A stretch of 64,000 nucleotides of DNA, taken from the NCBI GenBank assembly GCA_017467965.1, contig JAFUJZ010000027.1:3414-67413 (forward strand), read 5' to 3'. The position numbers and the translations under genes were made by a program. This document shows, one piece after another, positions 26,518 through 35,346 of the stretch. The first letter of the stretch is position 1; the number at the start of each line of letters is the position of its first letter. The DNA comes from Clostridia bacterium. Lineage in GTDB: Bacteria; Bacillota_A; Clostridia; UMGS1883. The notes below the pieces were generated by a model, which worked only from the letters and a program-made list of their open reading frames with translations, was not told where the DNA came from and did no database searches.

Positions 26518-28706
26518 GATAAATCCTTTTTGAGTTTGTCAGGAAGGGCGCTGTAACGTTTGGTTTCCCGGTTGTTGATAACCATTTTGCTGACGGTTTC
26601 CTCGCTACCTACCAATATTACAATTTCACGTGCACGGGTTACTGCCGTATAGAGAAGATTGCGGACTGTAAGCTGTGGTGCAACTGGTGCAACCGAAAGG
26701 ATAACTGCTTTGAATTCACAACCCTGGCTTTTGTGAACCGTCAGAGCATAGGCAAGCTCTAATTCATCGAGCCATGCAAAATCATACTCAACCAATCTTT
26801 CGTCGTCAAACTCAATTATCATAACTGATTTTTTTGTATCGATATCAAGTATTATGCCGATATCACCGTTATATATACCCAATCCCTCTTCATTGTCATT
26901 TATACGTACATAGGGGATATTGTAGTTGTTTTTAATCTGCATAACCTTATCGCCTGTGCGGAAAAGAGTTTCGCCGTATTTTTTCTCCTTTTTGCCTTTT
27001 TCAGGAGGGTTAAGATACCTTTGAAGAGTATTATTAAGTGCAACCGTGCCTGCAGAGCCTTTTTTAGACGGGCACAAAACCTGAATGTGACGAAGCGGGT
27101 CGTAGGAATATGTTTTCGGTAAACGTTTTGCGCAAAGGTCTGCAATTGTGGTATCACATTCCATTGTAGCGCGTGGCATAAAGAAAAAGTCCTTATCCTT
27201 TAGGTTGCATATTGGCATTTCGCCGGAATTAATCCTGTGGGCGTTGGTGACAATCATGCTCTCCTGCGCCTGACGGAACACCTCCGTCAGTGTGATAACC
27301 TTAAAACGGTTTGAGTCTATAATATCCTTTAACACATTACCTGCACCTACGCTGGGAAGCTGGTCAGAGTCACCTGCCAGAATAAGTTTGGCATCCTTTT
27401 TGAGAGCCTTTAAAAGAGCATTCATCAAGCTTAAATCAACCATACTCATCTCATCTACAATGACAATATCACTTCTAAGCGGCTCAATATCTGTTGTATA
27501 GGAATAATCGTCTGTATCGGATATAATGTCTAGCCCCAAAAGACGGTGGAGGGTTTTTGCCTCTGCATTACACGCCTCGCCAAGCCTTTTTGCAGCTTTG
27601 CCGGTAGGTGCGGCAAGGCTCACGTTGAGACCTATTTTGAAAGCTATTTTAAGTATAGTGTTTATAATTGTGGTTTTACCTGTACCGGGACCGCCCGTTA
27701 TAACCATAATATTTTCACTAAGTGCGGCACGTACTGCATCGTGCTGACGGGAAGAGAGCGTAATATTTTCACATGCTTCTTCAATTGCTGCATCAATATC
27801 AATGGGAAGCTTTTTTTTACGGTTTTTTAAAAGGGTTAAAAGCCTTGTTGCAACGCTGAGCTCTTCGTTGTAAAGAGCGGAGAGATAGCACATATCGGTT
27901 TTGGATTCGTATACTATTTTGCCGGCCGCTAAAAGCTCCGAAAAACCGTTTTCTATATCTACCATGTCGCAGCCTAAAAGGCGGCAGCAGTAGGGGAGCA
28001 GGCTATCTTTGGGGTAACAGGTGTGACCGTTTTGTGCGGCTTCGCCAAGTGCGTGGCGGATACCTGATTTAATTCTGCCCGGGTGAGAGGATGGAACACC
28101 CATTTGAAATGCAATGCGGTCAGCTGTTTTAAAGCCGATACCTGTGATTTCGTCGCATAAGGTATAGGGGTTGCCCTTTATAAGGTCAACTGCAAGTGTA
28201 CCGAATTTTTTGTGGATTTTTACAGCCATTTTTGCACTGACACCAAACTGCTGAAAATACATAACGGTATTTGCCGCGTCCTGACGAATTAAAAATGCCT
28301 CATTCATTTTCATTGCTTTAGCAAGAGAAATCCCCTTTATTGCCGTAAGCTTTTCAGGTGCGTTTTTGATGATTTCTAGAGTATCCTCCCCGAAAGCATC
28401 TGTCATTTTTATGGCTGTGGCTTCGCGAATGCCGGGGATAATGCCGGAGGCAAGGTATGTTCTTATTGCAGAAACCTTCTGCGGTATGGTGCGTTCAAAA
28501 TTGTCAAATTTGAACTGCTCGCCATAGTCGATATGGCTTGTCCAAGCACCCTCAAGGCGGACATGTTCCCCTGCAGTAAGGTAGGGGATATGTCCGACGC
28601 AGGTTATTAAATTTTTGCCGAAATTGAGGTCAAAGACACAGTAACAGTTATCGTCGTTATAATAGACGATTTCCCTTACTTCGCCTTCGAGCATCTCTTT
28701 TTCCAT
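26514..28706 (-). CDS. recD2: RecD2-type ATP-dependent DNA helicase
   Basis: A 730-residue superfamily 1B helicase of the RecD2 class. N-terminal OB-like and helix-hairpin-helix parts (about 1-290) precede the motor with Walker A GGPGTGKTT near residue 335, the DEMSMVD Walker B, and the C-terminal YALTVHKSQGCEF and YTAVTRAR motifs. RecD2 acts 5'-3' in repair independently of RecBC. A strong site AGGAGGGGG precedes the start at 28706. The next gene upstream on the same strand, a small membrane ORF, may overlap this start. Confidence 0.95.
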   Translation of the reverse strand: MEKEMLEGEVREIVYYNDDNCYCVFDLNFGKNLITCVGHIPYLTAGEHVRLEGAWTSHIDYGEQFKFDNFERTIPQKVSAIRTYLASGIIPGIREATAIKMTDAFGEDTLEIIKNAPEKLTAIKGISLAKAMKMNEAFLIRQDAANTVMYFQQFGVSAKMAVKIHKKFGTLAVDLIKGNPYTLCDEITGIGFKTADRIAFQMGVPSSHPGRIKSGIRHALGEAAQNGHTCYPKDSLLPYCCRLLGCDMVDIENGFSELLAAGKIVYESKTDMCYLSALYNEELSVATRLLTLLKNRKKKLPIDIDAAIEEACENITLSSRQHDAVRAALSENIMVITGGPGTGKTTIINTILKIAFKIGLNVSLAAPTGKAAKRLGEACNAEAKTLHRLLGLDIISDTDDYSYTTDIEPLRSDIVIVDEMSMVDLSLMNALLKALKKDAKLILAGDSDQLPSVGAGNVLKDIIDSNRFKVITLTEVFRQAQESMIVTNAHRINSGEMPICNLKDKDFFFMPRATMECDTTIADLCAKRLPKTYSYDPLRHIQVLCPSKKGSAGTVALNNTLQRYLNPPEKGKKEKKYGETLFRTGDKVMQIKNNYNIPYVRINDNEEGLGIYNGDIGIILDIDTKKSVMIIEFDDERLVEYDFAWLDELELAYALTVHKSQGCEFKAVILSVAPVAPQLTVRNLLYTAVTRAREIVILVGSEETVSKMVINNRETKRYSALPDKLKKDLS

Positions 28707-28875
28707 ATTTCCCCCTCCTTCTTTTTGAAATTTTTATTTTCACAATATAGTCCTCGTTTATAAGATCAGAAAACTCATCACAGTAAACCGTAACAGAGTC
28801 TGTTTTGAGCACAAGAAAAACTATAAGAAAAACAACACTCAAGACTAAAAATACCGATAAAATTACATTTGTCAT
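28657..28875 (-). CDS. Possible small membrane protein overlapping the recD2 start
   Basis: An ORF of 72 residues from ATG 28875 with one very hydrophobic segment at residues 5-24, an acidic middle and a basic Arg/Lys tail. Its last 50 bases overlap recD2 and the tail is read from the recD2 ribosome site, so the tail may be accidental. The ribosome site is weak (GGGGCG, part of a hairpin). The first in-frame ATG at 28896 lies inside that hairpin. A real short membrane protein is possible, supported only by the membrane segment and placement. Confidence 0.35.
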   Translation of the reverse strand: MTNVILSVFLVLSVVFLIVFLVLKTDSVTVYCDEFSDLINEDYIVKIKISKRRRGKYGKRDARRRSKGNRLL

Positions 28876-28882
28876 ATTAATT

Positions 28883-28914
28883 CGCCCCGATATCATTTTA
28901 TGAGTATCGGGGCG
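28883..28914. terminator. Hairpin after metK
   Basis: CGCCCCGATA pairs perfectly with TATCGGGGCG around a 12-base loop, just beyond the metK stop on the minus strand. The T tract on the minus strand is poor; on the plus strand TTTT follows. It probably reduces read-through into comF-recD2. Confidence 0.6.
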
Positions 28915-28920
28915 TTTTGG

Positions 28921-30102
28921 TTAAAGATATTTTTTGAGGTTGTCCACACAATCAAGCTTCTCCCAGGGAAGAGAAACGTCATCACGACCAAAGTGACCGT
29001 ATGCAGCTGTCTGCTTATAAATAGGCTTTCTAAGGTCAAGACGCTTGATGATTGCCGCAGGACGAAGGTCAAATTCCTTCAATACGATTTCGTTTATCTT
29101 GTCATCAGAAATTTTGCCTGTACCGAATGTATCTACGCGTACTGAAACGGGATTAGCAACACCGATTGCATATGCAAGCTGAATCTGGCACTTGTCGCAA
29201 AGGGAAGCGGCAACAAGGTTCTTTGCAATATAGCGAGCCATATATGCAGCACTGCGGTCAACCTTTGTGGGATCTTTGCCACTGAATGCACCGCCGCCGT
29301 GGGGGGCATAGCCACCGTATGTGTCAACAATAATTTTTCTGCCTGTAAGACCGCTGTCACCATGAGGACCGCCGATTACAAATCTGCCTGTAGGATTGAT
29401 AAAAATCTTTGTGTCTTCATCCATAAGTGATTGAGGAATTGTGGCATCAATAACGTGTTCTTTGATATCTTTTTTGATTGTTTCAAGTGTTACGTCAGCT
29501 GTGTGCTGTGTGGAAACAACAACCGCGTCGATTCTCTTGGGTGTATCGCCGTCATATTCAACGGTAACCTGTGTTTTACCGTCGGGACGAAGATAGGAAA
29601 GAGTGCCGTTTTTGCGAACTTCGGTAAGACGCTTTGCCATTTTCTGAGCATAGTAGATAGGCATGGGCATGAAAACATCTGTTTCATTTGTTGCGTAACC
29701 GAACATCATACCCTGGTCGCCTGCGCCGATGTCAAATTCACTTGTATCGCCGCCCTTTGCCTCTAAAGACTTGTCCACGCCGAGGGCAATGTCGGCAGAC
29801 TGCTTGTTGAGAGTGTTGAGTACTGCAACAGAGTCATAGGAAAAGCCCATATCACCTTCGGTGTAGCCGATTTCCTTTATTGCATCGCGTACAATCTGGC
29901 GTACATCGGGCTGATGAGTGGATGTGATTTCGCCAAATACCATAACTAAACCTGTAGCCGCACATGTTTCGCAAGCAACGCGGGCATTGGGGTCATGTGC
30001 CAAAATATCGTCAAGAATGCTGTCGGAAAGAGTGTCACACACCTTATCGGGATGACCTTCAGTAACAGACTCGGATGTAAACAACTTTTTCTGTAATTCC
30101 AT
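28921..30102 (-). CDS. metK: S-adenosylmethionine synthetase
   Basis: A 393-residue enzyme making S-adenosylmethionine from methionine and ATP. The signature motifs are present: GHPDKVCD at residues 16-23, [12 protein letters not shown] near 118 and [19 protein letters not shown] near 257. SAM from this enzyme feeds radical-SAM NrdG and the methyltransferases in the window. The upstream gene on the same strand is the COG2426 membrane protein, only 19 bases away; no SAM riboswitch is visible in that gap. Confidence 0.97.
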   Translation of the reverse strand: MELQKKLFTSESVTEGHPDKVCDTLSDSILDDILAHDPNARVACETCAATGLVMVFGEITSTHQPDVRQIVRDAIKEIGYTEGDMGFSYDSVAVLNTLNKQSADIALGVDKSLEAKGGDTSEFDIGAGDQGMMFGYATNETDVFMPMPIYYAQKMAKRLTEVRKNGTLSYLRPDGKTQVTVEYDGDTPKRIDAVVVSTQHTADVTLETIKKDIKEHVIDATIPQSLMDEDTKIFINPTGRFVIGGPHGDSGLTGRKIIVDTYGGYAPHGGGAFSGKDPTKVDRSAAYMARYIAKNLVAASLCDKCQIQLAYAIGVANPVSVRVDTFGTGKISDDKINEIVLKEFDLRPAAIIKRLDLRKPIYKQTAAYGHFGRDDVSLPWEKLDCVDNLKKYL

Positions 30103-30121
30103 AATCAGTACCTCCTATAAA

Positions 30122-30655
30122 TTAAAATAAGCCGAGGAGCAATTTAACCAGCCATGAACCTACTGACATAATAAGACCTGCAGAAAGAACACCGCCTGAA
30201 ATTGCAAGAAAAGCGTCGCGGAATTTGTAGCCGATGAATGAAGCTACAAGAGCACCAGTCCACGCACCTGTACCCGGAAGTGGAATAGCAACAAAAATGA
30301 ACAAGCCTAAGTTTTTGTATTTTGTTACCTTGGCTTCGTTTTTTTGAACCTTTCTTTCGAGCCACTCAGGGAACCAACGGAAAAGCTTGGTTTTTTTGAG
30401 AAGGTTGCAGAAAGGTGTGATAAACAAAAGAATAAAAGGAACAGGCAAAACATTGCCGAGAATGGCTATTATGTAGCTGACAACGGGGTCAAGACCCAAC
30501 GCTGTTGCTATAGGAATAGCACCTCTGAGTTCAACTATTGGTACCATTGAAATCAAAAACACATATAAGTAGTTGGCACTTGCGGCAGAAAAACCCAATG
30601 CGGTAACCACCGAAACTGCAAATGACTGCACAATGTGCTGAATTTTTTCAATCAT
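30122..30655 (-). CDS. COG2426 small membrane transport protein
   Basis: A 177-residue membrane protein with four to five helices and the conserved motif VPIVELRGAIPIATALGL followed by GNVLPVPFILLF and AIPLPGTGAWTGALVASF. It belongs to the family annotated as small multi-drug export proteins, a name based on distant homology; the true substrate is unknown. The start is set at ATG 30655, ten bases after GGAGG; an ATG at 30685 has no site. metK follows in the same operon. Confidence 0.82.
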   Translation of the reverse strand: MIEKIQHIVQSFAVSVVTALGFSAASANYLYVFLISMVPIVELRGAIPIATALGLDPVVSYIIAILGNVLPVPFILLFITPFCNLLKKTKLFRWFPEWLERKVQKNEAKVTKYKNLGLFIFVAIPLPGTGAWTGALVASFIGYKFRDAFLAISGGVLSAGLIMSVGSWLVKLLLGLF

Positions 30656-30758
30656 CCGACAATAACCTCCATTAAAGACATTCATTATCTATATTATTCT
30701 ATAATGAAAACACTCTTTTGTCAACTCAAAGAAACCAAAATAGTTAACAAAAAAACTG

Positions 30759-30787
30759 TTGACAAAAAAGGCGTGCTTGTGTATTAT
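30759..30787 (+). promoter_or_regulatory. Sigma-A promoter of the trp T-box leader
   Basis: TTGACA (30759-30764), a 17-bp spacer and TATTAT (30782-30787). The T-box leader begins a few bases downstream. Confidence 0.8.
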
Positions 30788-30799
30788 ATTAATAATAAA

Positions 30800-31056
30800 A
30801 CAAACCGTTGATTCGGAGATAACGGCAGGATATGTGCTCACAGAGAGCAGGGGTGGCTGAGAGCCTTGCAGTAACAGCTTGTCAAATGGACCGATGAGGG
30901 CGCAGACCAAAGAGGCAACTCGAGTATTTTGCGACGTGTGCGAGCGTCAATCGCAAGGGCATGTTAGTGCTCATAAGTGTGCTCAATTGAGCAAAACAAG
31001 GTGGTACCGCGGGATTATTCTCGTCCTTGATCATTAACATGGTCAAGGGCTTTTTT
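30800..31056 (+). promoter_or_regulatory. T-box riboswitch leader, tryptophan-specific
   Basis: The leader has the 14-base T-box core with flanks as AAGGTGGTACCGCGG (30998-31012), an AGAGAG element and GGCTGAGAGCC in stem I, and a terminator helix (GTCCTTGATC at 31023-31032 with GGTCAAGGGC at 31041-31050) followed by six Ts. A TGG triplet at 30887-30889 followed by ACC sits where the specifier is expected and fits a tRNA-Trp reader. Uncharged tRNA-Trp should stabilise the antiterminator and switch on trpBA. The exact specifier pairing is my reading, not a computed fold. Confidence 0.9.
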
Positions 31057-31089
31057 AGTTATTTGACCAAAAGAAAGGATTTGGTATTG

Positions 31090-32274
31090 GTGAAAAAAGG
31101 TAGATTTGGTATTCACGGAGGACAATACGTTCCCGAAATACTCATGAAAGCAGTTAATGAGCTTGAAGAGGCTTATAACAAGTATAAGGATGACCCCGAA
31201 TTCAACCGTGAACTCAAGGAGCTTCTTGACAACTATGCGGGAAGACCGTCTCTTTTATACTATGCTGAAAAAATGACAAAAGACCTTGGCGGTGCTAAGA
31301 TTTACTTAAAAAGAGAAGATCTGAACCACACAGGCAGTCACAAGCTTAACAATGTGTTAGGTCAGGTTCTTTTGGCAAAGAAAATGGGCAAGACGCGAGT
31401 TATCGCTGAAACAGGTGCAGGTCAGCACGGTGTTGCTACAGCTACTGCGGCGGCACTTATGGATATGGAATGTGAAATCTTTATGGGTAAGATTGACTGC
31501 GAAAGACAGGCACTCAATGTTTACCGTATGCAGCTTTTAGGTGCAAAGGTACACGCTGTTGAAAGCGGTACACAGGTGTTAAAAGATGCCGTTAACGAAA
31601 CGATGCGTGAATGGACTAACCGTATTTCCGATACACATTATGTTTTGGGTTCTGTTATGGGTCCGCATCCTTTCCCCACAATTGTACGTGATTTCCAGAG
31701 CGTAATAAGCCGTGAAGCAAGAAGTCAGATACTTGAAGTTGAAGGCAAGCTTCCTACCTGTGTTTTGGCGTGTGTAGGCGGCGGCAGTAACGCTATGGGT
31801 ATGTTCTACAACTTCATCGGTGACGAATCTGTTCGTCTTATCGGATGTGAAGCTGCAGGACGCGGTATTGATACAAAAGAGCACGCGGCTACAATATCCA
31901 AGGGTAAACTGGGTATTTTCCACGGCATGAAGAGCTATTTCTGCCAGAACGAATATGGTCAGATAGACGAAGTTTATTCTATTTCTGCAGGTTTGGACTA
32001 TCCCGGTATAGGCCCTGAGCACGCTAATTTGTATGACAGTGGCAGAGCTGAATATGTTCCCGTGACAGATAACGAAGCCGTTGATGCTTTTGAGTATCTT
32101 TCCAGAACAGAGGGTATTATTCCTGCTATCGAAAGCAGCCATGCTGTAGCACATGCAATCAAGCTTGCTCCCACACTTAAAAAGGACGATATTATCGTTA
32201 TCTGCCTTTCGGGTCGTGGCGACAAGGACGTTGCAGCAATTGCGAGATATAGGGGGGTTAATCTTTATGAGTAA
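31090..32274 (+). CDS. trpB: Tryptophan synthase beta chain
   Basis: A 394-residue TrpB of the standard type. The PLP lysine is Lys-85 in HTGSHKLNN, the catalytic glutamate lies in AETGAGQHG, and the phosphate loop is GGGSNAMG. It condenses indole with serine to give tryptophan. GTG 31090 is chosen because it starts the conserved sequence [15 protein letters not shown] and lies 10 bases after AAAGAAAGGA; an upstream ATG at 31027 would lie within the T-box terminator. It directly follows the Trp T-box and is coupled to trpA. No trpE, D, C or F is nearby. Confidence 0.95.
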   Translation: MKKGRFGIHGGQYVPEILMKAVNELEEAYNKYKDDPEFNRELKELLDNYAGRPSLLYYAEKMTKDLGGAKIYLKREDLNHTGSHKLNNVLGQVLLAKKMGKTRVIAETGAGQHGVATATAAALMDMECEIFMGKIDCERQALNVYRMQLLGAKVHAVESGTQVLKDAVNETMREWTNRISDTHYVLGSVMGPHPFPTIVRDFQSVISREARSQILEVEGKLPTCVLACVGGGSNAMGMFYNFIGDESVRLIGCEAAGRGIDTKEHAATISKGKLGIFHGMKSYFCQNEYGQIDEVYSISAGLDYPGIGPEHANLYDSGRAEYVPVTDNEAVDAFEYLSRTEGIIPAIESSHAVAHAIKLAPTLKKDDIIVICLSGRGDKDVAAIARYRGVNLYE

Positions 32275-32971
32275 CAGACTTGACAATCTTAAACGAGAAA
32301 ATATTTTGGGTGCTTTTATTACACCCGGAGATATTGATATCGAAAAAACAGAGGAATATATCCTCGCTATGATTGACGGCGGTGCTGATTTCATTGAGAT
32401 TGGTATTCCGTTTTCCGACCCTATTGCTGAAGACAGTACAATTCAGGAATTTTATATTAAGGCTCTCGAAAACAAGGTTAACACCGATACTATTTTTGAC
32501 TGCGTTAGGAGACTGAGGAAGGATACCGAAATCCCCGTTGTTATCATAACAAACGCAAACCCTGTATTCAGCTACGGTATTGACCGATTTTTTGAAAATT
32601 GCCACTTTTCGGGTGTTGATGCAATTATTATGCCGGATGTGCCTTATGAAGAGGTTGACGAATTCAAGGGTGCGGCAGATAAAAACGGTGTATATATAAT
32701 CATGGCAGTTGCACCCACAGACGAAGAACGCATTGAAAAGATAGTAAAAGACGCTAATGGCTTTGTATATGCAACAGCTCTTGCAGAAAACACCAAGGAG
32801 GATATGGAAAAGCTTATCCGTGCGGTAAAGGCTAAAAAGGATATCCCCGTTGTAACAAAGGACGAAAACTTTAAGTGTGACGGTCTTATTTTGTCAAACG
32901 AAATTGTAAAGCTTATTGACCGCGGTATGGAAACAAAGGCGATAAGTCATTTTGTAAAGAGCTATAAGTAA
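32267..32971 (+). CDS. trpA: Degenerate tryptophan synthase alpha chain
   Basis: A 234-residue TrpA homologue, short compared with the usual 255-270. Glu-44 matches catalytic Glu-49 of the Salmonella enzyme, but the residue matching catalytic Asp-60 is Glu-55 (SDPIAED instead of SDPLADG). The phosphate-binding elements are missing: the GVTG loop is replaced by ALAENTKED, the GFGIS loop by TKDENFK, and GSAIV by SNEIV. It therefore probably cannot cleave indole-glycerol phosphate normally and may act as an activating partner for TrpB. The gene overlaps trpB by 8 bases with AGGGGGG as ribosome site, so both are made together. Confidence 0.85.
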   Translation: MSNRLDNLKRENILGAFITPGDIDIEKTEEYILAMIDGGADFIEIGIPFSDPIAEDSTIQEFYIKALENKVNTDTIFDCVRRLRKDTEIPVVIITNANPVFSYGIDRFFENCHFSGVDAIIMPDVPYEEVDEFKGAADKNGVYIIMAVAPTDEERIEKIVKDANGFVYATALAENTKEDMEKLIRAVKAKKDIPVVTKDENFKCDGLILSNEIVKLIDRGMETKAISHFVKSYK

Positions 32972-32976
32972 TAAGC

Positions 32977-33005
32977 AAAAAAGTGCGAGAAATCGCACTT
33001 TTTTA
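32977..33005 (+). terminator. Rho-independent terminator of trpBA
   Basis: AAAAAAGTGCGA pairs with TCGCACTTTTTT around a GAAA tetraloop (32977-33004). Confidence 0.9.
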
Positions 33006-33034
33006 TTGCATAAATATTGGAAAAATGATACACT
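33006..33034 (+). promoter_or_regulatory. Probable promoter of the secreted metallopeptidase gene
   Basis: TTGCAT (33006-33011), a 17-bp spacer and TACACT (33029-33034), directly behind the trpBA terminator and 19 bases before the start codon. Confidence 0.5.
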
Positions 33035-33052
33035 CAGTGTAGGTGATGTGAA

Positions 33053-35263
33053 ATGAAAAAAGTTTTGAGTATTTTTATAATAATATCCATGCTCTTTGCA
33101 GTAAATGTAAACGCTGCAGAGGTTGTATGGGGTGAGTATAAAACAGGAGGTGAGATTACCGCATTTGTAAGCGGAATTGAAGAAGGTAACAAAGTAATTG
33201 CCGGCGTTTTCAATGAAAATGATGAGCTTGTGAGAGGAAAAAGTGCAGTTTCCGCGGGAGAAAGTGTTGAGATGGATGTGAATACACAAGGTGGCGAGTA
33301 TGTACGTACCTTTGTATGGGAGTCGGATAGTCTGGAGCCGGTCAGTGATATAGCATCAAGTATAACAGTTGACGGAATAGATGACGATGCGATTTTTTCC
33401 GATAATCAGCAGCCTAACCGTGCAAATGAGGTTGTGGGATATCGTACCTTTGATGAGATAACTGGCGAATATATGATAAAGATAGACGTTACCATATGGA
33501 AAAAGGGCGACAACGCAATTGTAATAGGCGACAGTGGTAACGGCACTCTTCATTACGGTACAAGCAGTGCAACAGTTTTATTCAATGGTGATAATTTTGC
33601 CGTACGTGACGGAAATGGCGACGGAAGCTATGCGGCAAATGCTGTTAATTTGTGCCCGGTAGAGGTCAACAAAACATATGAGATTGTTTTTTGGGGCAAT
33701 ACTGAAAGTGATACATACAAAGTTATAATAACAGAAGGCAAAAATCGTTATACAAGTCAAACAATGCACTCAAGAACAAATGGGGACTGCCTTGATACGA
33801 TTGCTCTTATTTCAAACGGCAGAAATACAACCGTTACAAACGGACGCTATTCAAACTTTGCGTTTTTGGGCAAAAACCTTGAAATAATCACGGACAGTGC
33901 CGATATGGTGCTTGACCCAATATATGTATACGAAGGCTTTGAAGGGCTTTATTACGGATTAATGGTTGACGGAAAATACGTACATGGCAATAACGGAAAG
34001 CTCACATACGATTACAGTGGTATAAATGATGACAGCGCAAAGTTTTTGCCTCGTGACATGGGTGACGGAAGTCACGCATTTGTGTGCAAGAGCTCAAATA
34101 ACCGCATGACAGTACCCGAAAACAAATACGAAAATATTGCAAGTGCTGCATATCGGACAAACGACAACAGTCAGCACTGGATTATGGAAAAGAGCGAAAA
34201 CTGGAAAAAAGATAATTTGTCATATTATTTGAAGCATATTGATTCTGATAATTATATTGGCTATGGCATATTGACAAATAATCTTACCCTGCGTGGAGAG
34301 GGCTATAAGGTAGAGGTAACCTTTGTGCCCCTTTATGATGAAAGTCCATTATACCTTGTTAGCCAGACGAGTGCGTATAATTTGTTAACAGACAGACAAC
34401 GCTTTATGATAGAGAGCGTATATGAATCCGTTGCAGGCGACATTTTCGGTCGTTACGGCGGATATGCTGACTGGACACCGAGAATAAGAATGGACAATCT
34501 GTTTAGCGAGATTTTGTCGGGCGATTTGTCCGAGAGTGAGCAGATAACAAAGTTCAATGAGTTTTTGAACGATGCAAACGGGTTTATATACTCAGGGCAG
34601 GCAAACTATGAAACGGTGAGTTTAGAACTTCCCGGAAGCATAGGATGCTATACAGAGGTTGGAGAAGGCGTTGAAGGGACATATGATTTCTGGCGCGGTA
34701 CACAGCTTTCAGGCGTGAAATATCCTGTTACTATTTTTGATGCTGACGGTAACAAGGAACAAACTCTCACGGTATATGTTCATAATGATGATGTTGCGAA
34801 ACACAATTACAATATTTTCCTACAGGCAATCATACAGATACCGTATGAATTCAGAACACATCTTAAAACAGTAAAAATACGTAACGACAGTGCAAACAGC
34901 TTTAATGGCGGCGGAAATGATGTTTACGTAAGACTTAACTGGAAAATGGATCGCGGAGGCATGAGAAGTACCCTTGTACATGAGCTTGGGCACATAATTG
35001 ACCAGCAGAATGGAAACTGGGCATCGGGCTCAGGCTGGAGCTGGGCAATTAGTCAGGACATGTACACGCCATCAACCTATGGTGCATCAAATAACGCAGA
35101 GGACTTTGCAGAATTTGCGAGAATGTATTTTGAAGCATACTCCTGTAAGGACCGTCAGCGAGGTCTGGCAATTATAATGCCCGAAAGGTATAATTCTTTC
35201 GGAAGACTTCGCAAGCAGAACATGGCAGGCTGGGGATTATGGGAGGATGAATACACAAATTAA
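33053..35263 (+). CDS. Secreted multidomain HExxH metallopeptidase-like protein
   Basis: A 736-residue exported protein. A signal peptide (1 to about 22) is followed by a small domain (23-103) that ends FVWESDSLEPVS, the motif shared with other exported proteins in this window. Next come a beta-sandwich-like domain (about 105-280) and a middle part resembling a beta-trefoil or lectin-like module (285-440). The C-terminus holds HELGHIID near residue 645 and AEDFAEFARMYF about 38 residues later, where the glutamates could give the third zinc ligand as in gluzincin peptidases of the anthrax-lethal-factor/Pro-Pro-endopeptidase type. Mucin or host glycoprotein cleavage is a plausible but unproven role. 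Confidence 0.7.
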   Translation: MKKVLSIFIIISMLFAVNVNAAEVVWGEYKTGGEITAFVSGIEEGNKVIAGVFNENDELVRGKSAVSAGESVEMDVNTQGGEYVRTFVWESDSLEPVSDIASSITVDGIDDDAIFSDNQQPNRANEVVGYRTFDEITGEYMIKIDVTIWKKGDNAIVIGDSGNGTLHYGTSSATVLFNGDNFAVRDGNGDGSYAANAVNLCPVEVNKTYEIVFWGNTESDTYKVIITEGKNRYTSQTMHSRTNGDCLDTIALISNGRNTTVTNGRYSNFAFLGKNLEIITDSADMVLDPIYVYEGFEGLYYGLMVDGKYVHGNNGKLTYDYSGINDDSAKFLPRDMGDGSHAFVCKSSNNRMTVPENKYENIASAAYRTNDNSQHWIMEKSENWKKDNLSYYLKHIDSDNYIGYGILTNNLTLRGEGYKVEVTFVPLYDESPLYLVSQTSAYNLLTDRQRFMIESVYESVAGDIFGRYGGYADWTPRIRMDNLFSEILSGDLSESEQITKFNEFLNDANGFIYSGQANYETVSLELPGSIGCYTEVGEGVEGTYDFWRGTQLSGVKYPVTIFDADGNKEQTLTVYVHNDDVAKHNYNIFLQAIIQIPYEFRTHLKTVKIRNDSANSFNGGGNDVYVRLNWKMDRGGMRSTLVHELGHIIDQQNGNWASGSGWSWAISQDMYTPSTYGASNNAEDFAEFARMYFEAYSCKDRQRGLAIIMPERYNSFGRLRKQNMAGWGLWEDEYTN

Positions 35264-35302
35264 CATGTTAGTTTGTGTATAGGTAATAGTGAACAGATAA
35301 CT

Positions 35303-35336
35303 AAAAAGGACTTGGATTAAATTCCAAGTCCTTTTG
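35303..35336. terminator. Bidirectional terminator between convergent genes
   Basis: AAAAGGACTTGGA (35304-35316) pairs with TCCAAGTCCTTTT (35323-35335) around a 6-base loop, with A and T tracts on both sides. It separates the metallopeptidase gene from the convergent unknown gene. Confidence 0.85.
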
Positions 35337-35346
35337 TTTATTCGAA

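Noticed and set aside
30103..30121. SAM riboswitch before metK
   Set aside because: Only 19 bases separate it from the upstream gene and no riboswitch sequence is visible.
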